Assembly: GCA_037074705.1 (NCBI GenBank)
Contig: CM073592.1
Span: 25,516,629-25,580,628, forward strand
Source of the DNA: Zhengitettix transpicula
Lineage: Eukaryota; Arthropoda; Insecta; Orthoptera; Tetrigidae
Direction: 5' to 3'
Length of the DNA stretch: 64,000 nucleotides
Below are positions 11,880 to 23,796 of this stretch, one piece after another. Below the pieces are notes generated by a model that saw only the letters and a list, made by a program, of their open reading frames with translations, was not told the origin of the DNA and made no database searches. The position numbers and the translations under genes were made by a program. The first letter of the stretch is position 1, and each line of letters begins with the position of its first letter.

Positions 11880-14710
11880 TCCGGGAAAACACTTAGGTCT
11901 TAAATATTCTCGATAAAATAAAACAAAATAAAACAGAATTATAGGTGGAAACCTGAAATTTTTTTAATTAGATCCAGTAAATGATTATGGAATTAGTCAG
12001 CGAATTCCCCTTAATTTTGAATAAATACTACTTTAAAATTTAATACAATTGTTTAATTTTCGACTAAGCAACACAAAAATCCGTCCTGCAAAATTATTCA
12101 ACAAAAAAAAAGTTAACTAACCGGAGGAGATTTATTAAAATATTAAATTTTAGCTTGAAATGAAGCAATTAATTCAACAAGTTGTTGTGCTCGCACTAGA
12201 CATGACAACTTCGGCCTTGACGAAGTTCCTCGAGACGTTGTTTCACAACCAGAAACCGCACACGGCCGAGAATGGAACAGGAAAATGTGACTTCTGACCG
12301 TGGGCTTTGCTTCTCCCTCCATACGTATGAAGCTACGCTAGTATTAGAGGAACACAGCCCTTTAATCCAAACCTTTCCTACTATGTTACCTTTATCAGGT
12401 CTGTCTTAACCTTTATTAAATTCTTAGACAATTCTTCGATGAAAATTAAAATTTACAGCAACAAAATGGTCAGTTTCTCCGCTGACCCAGACACTTTAAA
12501 TTACAATAAATAAACATAATTATTTTAAATAATTATTCTGGACGTAAGGGACAGTCTCTCAATTATAAAAAATGTATATGAGGAATAATATTTATAGAAG
12601 ATCCATTTTGAGATTACAATATATGAAAATAGAAAATATACATTATTCTGTAATACAGAAAAAATAACAACCTGATAAAAGTACAAAAAAAAGTGTTGAA
12701 TGAAATATTATTAATTGTCTCTAAAAATGGTCGTTAATTTATTTGATTTACAACTGTGAATTCGTATTGAACGAACATACCCATCATTTAAATACAAATT
12801 AACTTTCGCAGGTGGCGTTGTAAATACACGACGTTTCGGCGACATCTTCGAGTTGAAGTGGCTATTCCGGGCTATCTAAGGTATTTTTTTTCTCTCAAAG
12901 CCGTCTTAGAGTCGTTTACTCTTCTGCAATTGTTGCGTTTTACATTTTATGTATTATTAACTAATTTAATTTTTGCCTCAGTACGAAGCGGACTGGGCCT
13001 AGTTCTTCTTCTTTGAAGGCTCTACAGCTCATTGAGGACCTTGGACTACCGGGACGACAGCCAGACAGTCATCATACATGACACATTCTGAAATTAGGAA
13101 TGACACGTGGTCAGTGTCGATTCTTTATGAGTCTTAACCCCCAGTTTTCGGGACCAGGACGAGCACAAGCATCCAAGTTTCGAACCCAGGACCTCGGAGA
13201 AGTGACGTTGACCTGGACCTAGTATTGTCGGTGTATTGTAATTTATGTTAACGACCGACGTGATGGACGCAAATCCATGGTCAAGGGGAATAATTTTTCG
13301 TACAAGTTTCCACCTGGACTCGAACTTTGGACGCCATTGGAGACATGTCAAGGGAATTTGCTGAGGCATGAGGTGGTCTGGGTCCTGGCAATGCACATGC
13401 TAGCAACAATTTGCAGCTTACGCAGCTCTTCGTGCTGAAAACAGATTTCCTCATTATGTCGCAACAACGATTTCTACCGAGGTTTTCCTTTGCCAAAGGC
13501 ATCTGTGACTCAACCCTTTAACGTGTTGCGACAACAACGGCGCCAAGTCAAGTAGAGACTTTAACCGTGAATTTGTTATATAAATACTCCACTGCATAAC
13601 ATGAATTTATTTACATTCCGTTTTTTTTAAAAAGTTTAAGGGCAAAACCGTGATTAAAAGCGTGAAAGATATTTTTGTGGAGAACAGCAAAGAAGAAGAA
13701 GAAGTTCAACGTGACAGAAGCAGCTGTACAGCAGAATAATTAATAGGTAGCGACAACTAATGTTTGGAGAGCAGGACACGGAGAAACTATTAGTCTGGAC
13801 TAGAAGTGAAGGCTAGGATTAAGATTATTATTTAAATGCAAAGAAAAGGAAGTCATAATATTAAATAAACATAAGTTCACAATTTTTTTAAAGGCATATT
13901 GAGTTATTTATTACACCAACGTCACATTTGTTTCAGTATCTTTCAGCCTCTGAGGCCATAATAATCAGTAACATCCACACAACATTAATACATATATCAT
14001 TTAACATCATATACACACGTAACTGAAATCTTAATAGTCAATCTAACGTATTTAATCAAATACACATTTGTTAAATTTCGTGTTTAAAATACAATTATAT
14101 ATATATTTTAATCAAGTTTTAAAGAAACAATTCTTATACTGTCTCAATTTTTCGACTATTTTATTTAAATTCGTCAGTCATCTAAAAATTGAGACTGTTT
14201 TAAAGGTTGCTTTTTTCAAATCTTGTAAAATGAACCACTATCGTTATTTATGTTCCTTCCTAACTCCTTCGAAATTAATCTTGAATACAAACACATTGAA
14301 CTTTAATCAGAAGACCATCTTTTTGCTTTGCTTCCCTGAAGGTGTCGACACAATCCTGAACCATAAGTTGTCACTCCAACTTCAATACTCCTTCCTCCAT
14401 CTATAGTATTCCAATGTACTGCTTTCCTTCTGCATCTTCTTTTTCTCTATTTTTACAATACATAAGATTTTATCGTTTGATTATTTTTCCATATTTTTTT
14501 TTTTTTTGGTATGCCTTCCTCTCAGCTGAAATCTTGTAAAATACATAAACAGTCAGATAACTTCCTACATATATTTTAAAATATTTTCCGGGGAAAAATA
14601 TTAAATTATAAATCCCTATTTAAAAATCGATTAATAGCCTTTCTGCGCCACGTTCAACATTTAACAGCGCCACGGTGAGCGTTACGAGAACTACGTTCTC
14701 ATACAATCTA
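11880..14710. other. Non-coding stretch with possible SINE trace
   Basis: Mostly AT-rich. At 13010-13560 the sequence is GC-richer. On the minus strand near 13172 it contains GGGTTCGAAAC, which fits a pol III B box, but I found no convincing A box. Near 12821-12860 a CGAAACGUCG string on the minus strand resembles an eroded hammerhead-like module. Frames at 13094-13396, 13281-13502 and 14068-14406 have no recognisable domain. Confidence 0.35.
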
Positions 14711-15489
14711 TCTATATATATAAAAATGAATTGCTGTTCGTTAGTCTCACTAAAACTCGAGAACGGCTGAACGGATTTATCTTAACTTAGTCTTGAAATG
14801 TTCGTGGAGGTCTAGAGAAGGTTTAAAAGGCGAGAAAAAATCGAATAATTTCCGGGAAAACCCTAAAAACAGCCCTTTTCTATTTCCCATACAAACGTTT
14901 TCTAAATAAAATACAAATCTACACCAGTCGAGAAATTTTCACCAAATTTCGTACACGTGTTCTTTGCGACCAGGAAACAAACACTGTCGGGGTGAGACGC
15001 GTCTTCCACCCCCAGAAGTGGGGGTGGAAATATTTAAACATACTAAAACAGCCGATATTTGAGTCGGATAAATATTTTTAGGGTTCAAAGACATTGATAG
15101 TGTTTCTACCAATGTTATCTGAATACAATTTTCATCCCCTACGCCCTGTGAAAAGGACACCCTTCGGGTTTGGGGTGGAGATGCTTTACAGTAAAATAAC
15201 GCGAATACAACCGAGATTGGAGTCAAATCAAAGGTTATGGAAGTCACTGTGTTTAGTTACGACATTCAAACTGGCATTTACCCCTCAGATGCAGGGGTAG
15301 CGGGGTGCAAATTTTTGGAACATGCAAACACGGCAGATATTTGCGTTGAAGAAATATTTTTCAGAGTTAATTATAATGATTAGGGTTCGAGTAGCGTTAC
15401 ATAAAAATTGCGCAAAAGCAGCCGAAATTGCAGTCATATCGGGGGTTATAGATAAATGACATCTCGGCCAACGCCGGGCACTCAGCTAG
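14711..15489 (+). mobile_element. Non-autonomous Helitron, family A, copy 1
   Basis: Starts with TCTATATATATAAAAATG directly after an A and ends in CTAG directly before a T, giving the A/T insertion site of Helitrons. A GC-rich potential hairpin (GGCC..CGCCGGG) lies about 10 bp upstream of the CTAG end. Length is about 779 bp. Internal segments (the 'ccacccccagaagtgggggtgg' hairpin near 15008-15030, and blocks near 15100 and 15170) recur in reverse orientation at 30509-31172. Short frames inside are not coding. Confidence 0.75.
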
Positions 15490-16260
15490 TTTTGTATACA
15501 TATGTTTTATTAGGCATTGTAATCATGAAAGGGAAAAAGGCCATTCTGATCAATTATCTAATATTTATCACAATTTTTCCATCCAAAATTTTCGTCTCCA
15601 ACGTCCGTTTTCTATAAAGTTCACTTTGCGACCCACAATAATTATTTGTTGAAGTTGTTAACGGGGTTTCAATTAAATGCAAAGGTTAAGCCTTCGATAA
15701 ACTGGCACGTAATTACTGGCAAGTAATTAGAGCTAAATACAGTCTGGACTGCTGAAATTGCAACACGATTCGAAGGAAGGAATGTGAGGGTCTGTCTGAC
15801 AAGTAACCTTCATCCTCACTACAATTTTCATTGCTTTATGAGCAACTCACATGGGAATACTAAATTATGAGGAAAGCCGATTTTCCTACACCGCGGGCTT
15901 TACGTTCCCTTAACCTTGCATATTACGAATTTTTTTTTTCTAATTTCGACAACTTCTGTCAATTTATTAATACTGATAATTATAATCGTATTATTAACTG
16001 AATTTCCCCATTCCAAATCATTTATTTCGTGGAAGAAGCTTTCAACATATTTTTTTTCCAACACACGTTGTTACAAAATTCCTATAATGAAAACATACAT
16101 AATTTTATTTTCAATCAATCAGTAGCGACCAATTTGATCCTATTACGTAAAGATGTCTGTGGCCTCGTTTTGTTAGTTCTCTTAAACTATTTAGCCTCGA
16201 TACACCAGATCCGTGATACGATGTTAAATAAACAAAAAAAAACGTAGCGAATAAGGAAAA
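15490..16260. other. AT-rich spacer
   Basis: The frames at 15916-16125 and 16029-16247 are low-complexity and hydrophobic, with no recognised family. Confidence 0.4.
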
Positions 16261-16261
16261 A

Positions 16262-16510
16262 AAAAAATTTCAATACAACGTTTCGTCCACAATTTTGGGA
16301 CTTCTTCAGGTAATATACAGTTTTGAGTGTGAGTATACAAATATACATGCTAAATTATGAGATTTTTGGTTAAGACGCAGTTCATGACCCTAAATTTACA
16401 TTTGTTCTTCTAATGTAACCTATATATTTAAATTAATACATTCAAACTGTATATTACCTGAAGAAGTCCCAATACTGTGGACGAAACGTCGTATTGAAAT
16501 GATATTTTTT
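16262..16510. repeat. Inverted pair of well-preserved hammerhead-like motifs
   Basis: Minus copy 16278-16309 and plus copy 16458-16490. Each has CUGAAGA, an extra A, stem II GUCC/GGAC, GAAA and then CGU followed by U or C. Bases after the predicted cleavage site (GUAUUG) can pair with those before CUGAAGA (AUAUUAC) over 3 bp, then after a mismatch 2 more, giving stem I. The pair encloses about 150 bp of AT-rich sequence. Likely a Penelope-like terminal unit in head-to-head arrangement. Confidence 0.6.
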
Positions 16511-16519
16511 TTTTGTTTT

Positions 16520-17490
16520 AATTAATAACTGACCTATTGGCAATTTTTTATTTATTTGTTAAAGGAATTGTAAATAAATTTGGATTGGATGTGACACTAA
16601 TATTGTGGTTTGAAATCCACCCACGTTCTATGTGTGACTCTAGAAGGATTTTTGTTTGTTTGTTTGTTTGTAAATAATTTATTTCGTGTCGACGGGTCAC
16701 TGGATCGATCAACACTTACCGGCCGAAAGGTGGAGTTTGGTTCCAAAGGCCCTCTTTGTGTAACGTACAAAGGTATCGGAAATCGAATGAACCCAATTCG
16801 TGTTCTATGTGTATTGGTTTCAATTATGATTCAATACACACACACATTTTTGTTGTTAAAAAAAATTCGGTCTGCTTGACGTGGCTGGTGTAAAATGATG
16901 TAGGCGTTTTTGAAACTAGCAATCAAAAAAAATTATATACGATTCACTTTGATCACTCCTTTAAGTGGACGATCCAGCGACTAAACGCTTTAATTCGTCG
17001 TCGGAGGTTATTTTAGAACGCTTCCAGAAACCCGAATTTAATCCTCGTTGGCAGGTCGGTTTGCGTGTTGGAGTTCTATCGGGGCTTTGCCTACTCAGCA
17101 ACTTTGTGGAAACGACCTTAAAAGTGCACTTGCTGAAACCAGAAGCGTGTTCGTGGAGAACGGAGGATTACGTCACGAGGTTAGCGCCGTGTCAGCTTCT
17201 TACAAAGCGCATTCTCGAGAAAGACTTGCACAATGCTCCTTCAGAGTTAAAGGGAACCAAACCTTCAGCTTGAATCGGCGTGTAGGATTCCACTAGGCTG
17301 GGAATCGACAACACAATTATCGTTTGAAAGAATTTGCAAATGAAAGGCGTAAAACTTCGGAACACATCCTCGTGGCATTCATATTAAGTATATAGAAAAA
17401 GAAACGAATCCTAGATATAATTAAAAGCTTCTTACAATAGTTTGTTCAGACTTTTTCCTACACCATCAAAGACACACAAGTTTTTCGTCA
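16520..17490. other. Moderately GC-rich segment, function unknown
   Basis: At 16965-17296 the sequence is clearly less AT-rich than its surroundings. It holds two overlapping open frames (16965-17273, 102 codons; 17048-17296, 82 codons). I do not recognise either product, and splice sites around them are not obvious. It could be an exon, an old element or chance. Confidence 0.25.
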
Positions 17491-17499
17491 AACAGTCTG

Positions 17500-18675
17500 C
17501 CGTTCTTATCGTAACTCTGCGATAATGTTAGATTATCAGCCGCACGTAGTATCTACGGCGTATTAAATTACAAAAATTTAAATTTAAATTCCAATGTTTT
17601 TGGACCAAACATCTGTCGCACGTAGAATTGGCGGGGAATTAAATTTAAATTAATATTAAATTAAATTTTAATTTCAAAGACTTAAATTACATTGTTTTTG
17701 GACCAAACATCTGCCGCACGTAGTATCTGTGGCGAATTAAATTTCAAAGATTTATATTTAAATTCCAATGTTTTAGACCAAAATCTGTCGCACGTAAAAT
17801 CTGCGGCGATCTAAATTTAATTTATTATTAAATTAAATTAAATTTTAATTTAAAAGATTTAAATTTAAATTCCAATGTTTTGGACCAAACATCTGTCGCA
17901 CGTAGTAACTGCGGCGAATAAAATTTAATTTAATGTTAAATTAAAATTAAATTAAATTTTAATTTCAAAGATTTAAATTAATTTTCCAATGTTTTAGACC
18001 AAAATCTGTCGCACGTAGAATCTGCGGCGAACTAAATTTAAATTATTGTTAAATTAAATTAAATTTGAATTTAAATTATTTAAATTTCAAATCCAATGTT
18101 TTTGGACCAAACATAGGCCGCACGTAGTATCTGCGGCGAATTAAATTTCAAAAATTTAAATTTATATTCCAATGTTTTAGACAAAAATCTGTCGCACGTA
18201 GAATCTGCGCCGAATTAAATTCCAAAGATTTAAATTTAAATTCCAATGTTTTTGGACCAAACATCTGTCACACGTAGTATCTGAGGCGAATTAAATTTAA
18301 ATTATTATTAAATTAAAATTAATTTAAATTTTAAATTCAAAAACTTAAATTTCAATTTTAATGTTTTTGGACCAAACATCTGCCGCACGTAGTATCTGCG
18401 GCGAATTAAATTTCAAAAATTTAAATTCCAATATTTTAGACCAAAATCTGTCGCACGTAGAATCTGCGGCGAATTAAATTTAAATTAATTAATACAATAA
18501 AACATAATTTTAATTTCAAAGACTTAAATTTAAATACCAATGTTTTTGGACCAAACAACTGTCGCACGTAGTATCTGCGGCGAGATAAATTTAAATTATT
18601 ATTAAATTAAATTATTTTCAATTTCAAAGATTTAAATTCCAATGTTTTTGTACCCAACATCTGTCGCGGAAAATA
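17500..18675. repeat. Satellite with GC-rich hairpin core
   Basis: About 12 tandem copies of a variable 75-115 bp unit. The constant part is 'ccaatgtttttggaccaaacatctg' followed by (T/C)CGCACGTAGTATCTGCGGCGAA; the variable part is A/T-only filler made of 'aaatttaaatt'. In some copies the core is self-complementary (GCCGCA...TGCGGC, for example near 18379-18401). Unit lengths vary because the AT filler expands and contracts while the core stays put. Confidence 0.85.
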
Positions 18676-19195
18676 TACTAAATCTAAGGCTCCTATCCAG
18701 AGATATTTTCAAAACGTTTAAACAATTTACAACTTTACAAAAAGAAAAATTATAAAAATGAAGACTCACGAATGGAAGCACACGATGCCAACATAATAAA
18801 TAAACTCCGATAAAATAACTACGTTCACGGACACTGCGAATATACATAAAGATTAAAAGAAGGCTTCTTCCCGATAGGTGAAAAATCGGATTTAACAAAG
18901 ACAGTAACCACATACGGTAGCGAAGTCTGTATGATTAAAATAGAAGTCCGGCGACGAAAATGCCAAGGCAATCCAAAAACCGGTGTGTCATATTCGTAGC
19001 TGGACTTCCGCGAGCAGCCATAATGGAAAACGTTCACGTCTCCGAGAAATTACAATCGATTATCCAGAATTCGGTTATCAGAAATGCTGGACGGGTCACG
19101 ACAGGGAAAACGAAGGCTGGTTTCAGGGAAAGTGTCTACTTAAATATGTAAAAAAAAAAAATTGCTTCGATTTAACAGAACTCGGTGGCAATTAA
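18676..19195. other. Transition after satellite, no gene supported
   Basis: Overlapping frames on both strands (18632-19037 minus, 18960-19195 plus) carry no motif I know. A CpG-bearing stretch near 18940-19100 is unassigned. Confidence 0.3.
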
Positions 19196-19470
19196 AATAT
19201 ATTTGATTTGATTTATTTTATTCCATAAGTCCTCGTATGAGGAAATAGGACACGTCAATACATAAAATTACAATATAAGAATTGAATACTACAATTATAA
19301 ATAATTAGAAGTTAACATAAAAATACTAAAATTCGGGAACACAAATTTCCCTGTCTAAGATAAGTAAAATAATATGAATAATAACTATTTAACTATACTA
19401 ATATTTACAGTTCTAATAAAAATATTAAATATGTACCAGTAAATAATTCATGATTCTAGAATGAACTAAA
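19196..19470 (-). mobile_element. Probable 3' tail of a retroposon
   Basis: On the minus strand the segment reads through a TCCTCATACGAGGA hairpin into ATGGAATAAAATAAATCAAATCAAAT, a short tandem A-rich tail typical of insect LINE or LINE-mobilised 3' ends. No coding part is visible, so the clade is not assignable. Confidence 0.35.
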
Positions 19471-20387
19471 GGAGGATAAAAAAGAAAAGATTTTTTCTTT
19501 TTGAAAAAGCAAACAAATAAGTAAGGTGTTATTCTTGTAAGTAAAGGGGAAAAAGTACCAGGAAAGGATGTAAATCAGTAGACACAAAACAGAGACAAAA
19601 AATCAACAAGAAAAAAACGAGAAACAAAAAGCCAGGCGGACAGATAGGTTTATAGACTGAAGTCGATAGCAACAAAGTTATAAATCGTTCTGAAGAAGAA
19701 CAGGATAAGAAGGTAAATATAGATTAAAAGTAGATATTTCGAAACAAGAAAAGAAATTGTTCGTCCTCAGAGAAAGAGAGAGAAAACTATAGGCCTAGTA
19801 TCGCACTGCTAAAATACTCTAGTGGCACTTAAATCATAATTTTACTCCGGAAAAATAAGGCATATTCTGGAATTAAAAAAATTAGGCTAATTTGTTTAAA
19901 GTGGAGCATGAATATGGATCAGTGGTACTTCGGATTCTCTTAAATTCAAACTATGTTTAATTTTCACGGAGCTTAATTAACCGTAGTATCGGAAGAACGT
20001 TACTTGGCCTGTGTGTAACTTTTAACCTTTGTGAATAAATATTCTACTGTTGGCAATTTTCTACCAATTTCAATTTAATTTTTTGATTTTATGTTCCTGA
20101 ATTTTTTTAAAATAATAAACCGCAGAGTTTTGACTTTTATTCCTTTCAAATAATTTTCGAATTGTTATATATTTTTTGGATATTTTACCCCATAAATTGT
20201 GTTTTTTTCAGTCGCCAATATAACAGAAAATAATTCATCAAATTGTCCAAATTAATTTATTAATTTTGTCGGTGCTTTCCGCAACTTTCCATGTAACCTT
20301 AGAAGACTATTTCAATTTTAATTATTAATTTACGATATTCTGTATATTTAAAATGTATATAATCAATATAACCTCTTTATTACAGTC
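19471..20387. other. AT-rich spacer
   Basis: No gene or recognised repeat; A-rich and purine-rich runs only. Confidence 0.4.
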
Positions 20388-20530
20388 TTATAAGAAACCT
20401 TTAAGTTTCATAATCATCTGTAATTAATAGTAATTAATTTTAAGTTGTTTTCGAGCTTTTCTTAATTTATTGTTAAGTTACAGATAGATGATTATGAAAC
20501 TAAAAGTTTCGAAAGCTCCTGTTGACTGTA
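20388..20530. repeat. Inverted pair, AUGAUUA-type hammerhead-like
   Basis: The minus copy (about 20388-20421) has ACAG, AUGAUUA and stem GAAAC/GUUUC, but lacks the 3' boxes. The plus copy (20484-20522) has AUAG, AUGAUUA (20488-20494), stem GAAAC/GUUUC, GAAAGCUC (20511-20518) and CUGU. AUAG and CUGU pair as stem I, and AGCU is the palindromic stem III. The core has A at position 3 and U at position 8 instead of C and G. Confidence 0.45.
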
Positions 20531-20902
20531 TCCTTTGAGGATGTAATTACTTTTATAAGGTTTTATTGAGTACTAGCTGAGTACTTATGTATATAAATCC
20601 GAAAAAGAATTTAATTCTACATTAATATTTAGTCAAGAAGGGATTTACCCTAAATCTAACCGCTTCCTAGTTCCGTACATACTTTCGACCGCTAGTGCAA
20701 TAATTGAACAGCTGTAAAATACATTGAATTTTATTGCTCCAATCCCAACAAACACACCTCTGAATTTCTTTACGAGTAGAATACTTAAATATACTCCTCG
20801 GGTACTGCAGGATATAATTGTCCCTCAGTCTTCAGACATGACGAAATATTAAATAGAATAAATTCTCAACTAGATTCAGAGTGTAAACAAATGGTCGCCA
20901 TA

Positions 20903-21789
20903 TTGGAGTCACTAATTTTTTTTTAATTCATTAGATAATTAACAATCGGAACTGTATAGTACATGCTCCATGTGTTAATGTGATGACACAATAATACAAT
21001 AACGTGAGCGGATACCCATCCAATGACGTTATCCGGATTGTGAACTTATACTGCTTTCAGGTCATTCGGCCATTTCTTGTTCTGAAGTCTTCTGTAGGGA
21101 GGGTCATGTTGCAGGGTGGACGCTAGTTCGTTTGGGTGAAGCTGGAGACGCATGAAGTGGCTGGTGCATTCTTCTTGAACGGTTGGCATTCCGAGGTCCG
21201 TGTGTAATGTTCGATTGCTGACGTACCAAGGTGCACTTACAAGCATTCTGAGTGTTTTCGATTGAAATCGTTGGATGATGTTGACGTTGGATTTGCAAGA
21301 GCAGCCCCATAGCTCAATGCCATATGTCCAAATTGGTTTTATTATAGCTTTGTAAAGTAAGATTTTCTTTTCAAGCGATAAACACGATTTTCTCCCCAGT
21401 GCCCAGTACATTTTTCTCAGTCGCAGTGTCGGATTCCTTCCTTTTTTTTAATATATGTTTTTTCCACGTTAGTTTGGTGTCCAAATGTAGACCCAGATAG
21501 CGAACTTCGTTGCATTGTGGAATTTCTATATTGTTTAGGGACACTGATGGATATTCTGATCGATTTAATGTGAAGTTGACTTGTGTACTTTTCGCTTCAT
21601 TGACTTTGATCCGTCATTTATTGAGCCATACTTGAAGAAGGGATAAATGGGTATGAAGGTTTGAGGAGGCCATTTGTGGGTCGGTATGTTGAGACAGGAG
21701 GACGGTGTCATCAGCAAAAGTGCCTATATATGTGTCAGCTGTTGTGGGGATGTCGGCTGTATATAATTGATAGATTTGGAGTGACTAAT
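20903..21789 (-). mobile_element. 5'-truncated jockey-type LINE inside the Helitron
   Basis: Poly-A tail on the minus strand (T-run at 20915-20924). Flanked by TTGGAGTCACTAAT (20903-20916) and TTGGAGTGACTAAT (21776-21789), a 14-bp target-site duplication with one mismatch. The body is the 3' end of a reverse-transcriptase ORF plus about 120 bp of 3' UTR. It inserted after the Helitron did. Confidence 0.9.
21046..21760 (-). pseudogene. Jockey-like reverse transcriptase, C-terminal fragment, broken
   Basis: Minus-strand translation shows the RT catalytic box as T-F-A-D-D-T-V-L-L-S (FADD codons at 21707-21718). Then come the W-R-I-K-V-N-type block with its Trp replaced by a TGA stop (21614-21616), L-G-L-H-L-D and L-T-W-K-K-H, and a frame change near the A-run at about 21446. 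The thumb/C-terminal part (21046-21411) follows with L-L-Y-K-A-I-I-K-P-I-W-T-Y-G and I-I-Q-R-F-Q-S-K-T-L-R-M. This order is characteristic of jockey-clade insect non-LTR retrotransposons. About 240 residues remain of a family whose ORF2 is usually near 900. The endonuclease and N-terminal RT are absent because of 5' truncation. It is not functional. Confidence 0.9.
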
Positions 21790-22214
21790 GCGGGCACGAA
21801 AATTAACTTACAACTTCCGCAAGGATCGTAAAGCATTTAGTATTGATTCTTTATTATCATTCTATGGAGTAATGCTGGATAAAATTATACTTTTTATAAA
21901 ATGTAAATATTTTTGCTTTATTTCATTACGGAACAAGGAACTATTTCCTTTGTTCGTCGCGTAGTAACGTCTCTGTCTCTCTCTCTCTCTCTCTCTTCCT
22001 CCTGCGTGACGTCACAGTCTCTTGGCAGGCAGTAATTCAACACAAAATAATCACGTTTTTTAATTATAATTCTTTCCACATTTATGCTAGGGGTTTCTCA
22101 CGCTCCACAGTACCGTTTCTCGTGTTTTGAAGATGGTTGCAATCTGTCCACGCGTTTAAATTTGTATTGAAATTAAACGTAAATACAAACATACATTATT
22201 TTTTATTATGTAGA

Positions 22215-22556
22215 TAGACTTTGTCAATTTGTTTATTAATGTAAAAGGGTTATTTGTCTACCTCTTAAGGCTAAGAAAAGAAACAAATATTTGGACTATT
22301 TGAAGATGAATGCTTAATTATTTATTGGTCTTCATGGATAGTAGAATAAAGCATTTTAGGTTTCCACTGCCATTGAATATAATGTAATGAAGCCTTCATT
22401 GTTTCTCAATCGAACCAGAGGTATCCGAAGGTATCTTAGGCATAGGGTAACAAAGTTTACAGAATTCGTGTGTTATAGGTTTCGTGAGTAAATATTGACG
22501 TGTACTTGGCAATTCTCTTGAGGAATATCGTGATAAATTAAGAGGTCTATCGGCTG
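22215..22556. repeat. Duplicate of 1822-2158
   Basis: Near-identical to the sequence right of Helitron copy 1; the match ends at about 22556. Sequence beyond (microsatellite 'gtgtgtatatacatac') is unrelated to copy 1. Confidence 0.7.
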
Positions 22557-23054
22557 TAAGTGTGCGTGTGTATATACATACATATATAGCGTAGTGTGTG
22601 AGGGTAATTACGGAGCCGTGCTGCGGGTAATAGGGCCTGTAGGTCACGTGTAGGGCCGGAATGTGGTCTGCACTTTCACCGGCGCGTGACGTAAGCGAGA
22701 GAGCCATTTGCAAAGCAAAAGTCGTGTCTGACCGGCAACTCTTGCATACGACAACACATGACCGTGGCTGCAGAATTCTCTGGAACATTGGACGGGTTTA
22801 ATTATTTCCCCTGCGGAAGAAACTATTTTTAGGCTTCTTCCTTAATGAATCCTCCCACCGCAAACCTCGTTACTGTATTTTGTTAAGCAAATATGCCATC
22901 AAGGTAGCAGAATATGTTTTAATCTATGCAAAGTTTGAGGCCGTTTTGTGTACATTAAACTAACACTATAATTTTTTTTAATTTGACTTCTGTTTTTAAT
23001 TACGAGGTCAGATTTCATATAAACCGTAAAACATCACAGATTTTTTCAAAAAAC
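22557..23054. other. No gene recognised
   Basis: The 130-codon minus frame at 22396-22788 overlaps the duplicated repeat and has no known domain. The GC-richer part at 22600-22790 is unassigned. Confidence 0.35.
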
Positions 23055-23256
23055 GTTTATTACTTAATTCCTTACATGTTTCTCTATTAATCCACATAGT
23101 TTTAATATCTGTTTAAATATTTTGCCATAACGTTCTACAAGCTTTCGTATGCCTAGATCATAGACGTCTTCCGCCTTTCACTGCTACTTTCACCTCGTCA
23201 TCTCTGGGGGTCATGTGAGGAACCGCAAGTCTAGTCCCCTGTGACAATCTTCTGTT
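23055..23256 (-). repeat. Left arm of a ~200-bp inverted repeat
   Basis: The reverse complement aligns with 23516-23715 with scattered differences: shared AACAGAAGAT, GTCTATGA, GCATAC, AAAGCTT, AGAACGTTATG and AACATGTAAGGAATTAA blocks. The arms face each other around a 260-bp spacer. CGAAAGCUUGUAG in this arm is similar to the 3' boxes of the hammerhead-like motifs. Confidence 0.7.
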
Positions 23257-23409
23257 AAAAAAGAAAGATTACCTTCCATACTTTATATATCCAAAGAACC
23301 AAGAGCACAAGACATTCTTTTCATATGTCTCTGAAAATAAAAAACCAAAAACAAGCAAGCCATTCTTTTCATTTCGTTCTTTGGATCGATTTTATTAAAA
23401 AAAAATATA

Positions 23410-23490
23410 CATGGAAAAAGGAACTATTTCCTTTGTTCGTACGTAGTAACGTCTCTCTCTCGCTCCTGCGTAACGTCATGGACATCGATA
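23410..23490 (-). mobile_element. Fragment of family-B Helitron
   Basis: An ~80-bp piece with the 'ggaactatttcc' palindrome, GTAGTAACGTCTCTCTC and a decayed TGACGTCA block. It lies in the spacer of the inverted repeat. Confidence 0.6.
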
Positions 23491-23515
23491 AAATATGAAA
23501 TCCTAACAATTTTTA

Positions 23516-23715
23516 CAGAAGATGGTCACAGGGCTACGAGACGATGGTTTCTAACATGAAGCCAGAATCTAAACGTTTAAGACTCACAGTAGGCAGGCGT
23601 CTATGACTGAAGCATACAAAAGCTTCTAGAACGTTATGATCTATGTTTTACAAAAATATATTAAAACAATGTGTAACATTAGAGAAAACATGTAAGGAAT
23701 TAAATAAATAAATTT
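23516..23715 (+). repeat. Right arm of the ~200-bp inverted repeat
   Basis: Partner of 23055-23256. Here the 3' box reads CAAAAGCUUCUAG, so the GAAA of the left arm is lost. Confidence 0.7.
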
Positions 23716-23796
23716 TTGTGTAATAATTTATGATGATTTATGTTTCACAAGAAATACTTTCCTAATACCCTCGTAAAAAAAATGTAGTTTATAAGC

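Larger units (their letters stand above)
20573..22214 (-). mobile_element. Helitron-like family B, copy 2, interrupted by a LINE
   Basis: Same family as 1070-1821. On the minus strand it starts TC at 22214 and ends CTAG at 20573-20576 beside T. It is split at 20917-21775 by a jockey fragment, and the target site can be read from the uninterrupted copy near 1401-1412. CT repeats and the TGACGTCA palindrome are present near 21974-22014. Confidence 0.65.

Noticed and set aside
13094..13396. Second tRNA-derived SINE, based on GGGTTCGAAAC
   Set aside because: Only a B-box-like string; no A box at the right distance and no tail, so not listed as an element.
17500..18675. CRISPR array
   Set aside because: Spacers are A/T filler of variable length, repeats are imperfect, and the sequence is eukaryotic; it is a satellite.
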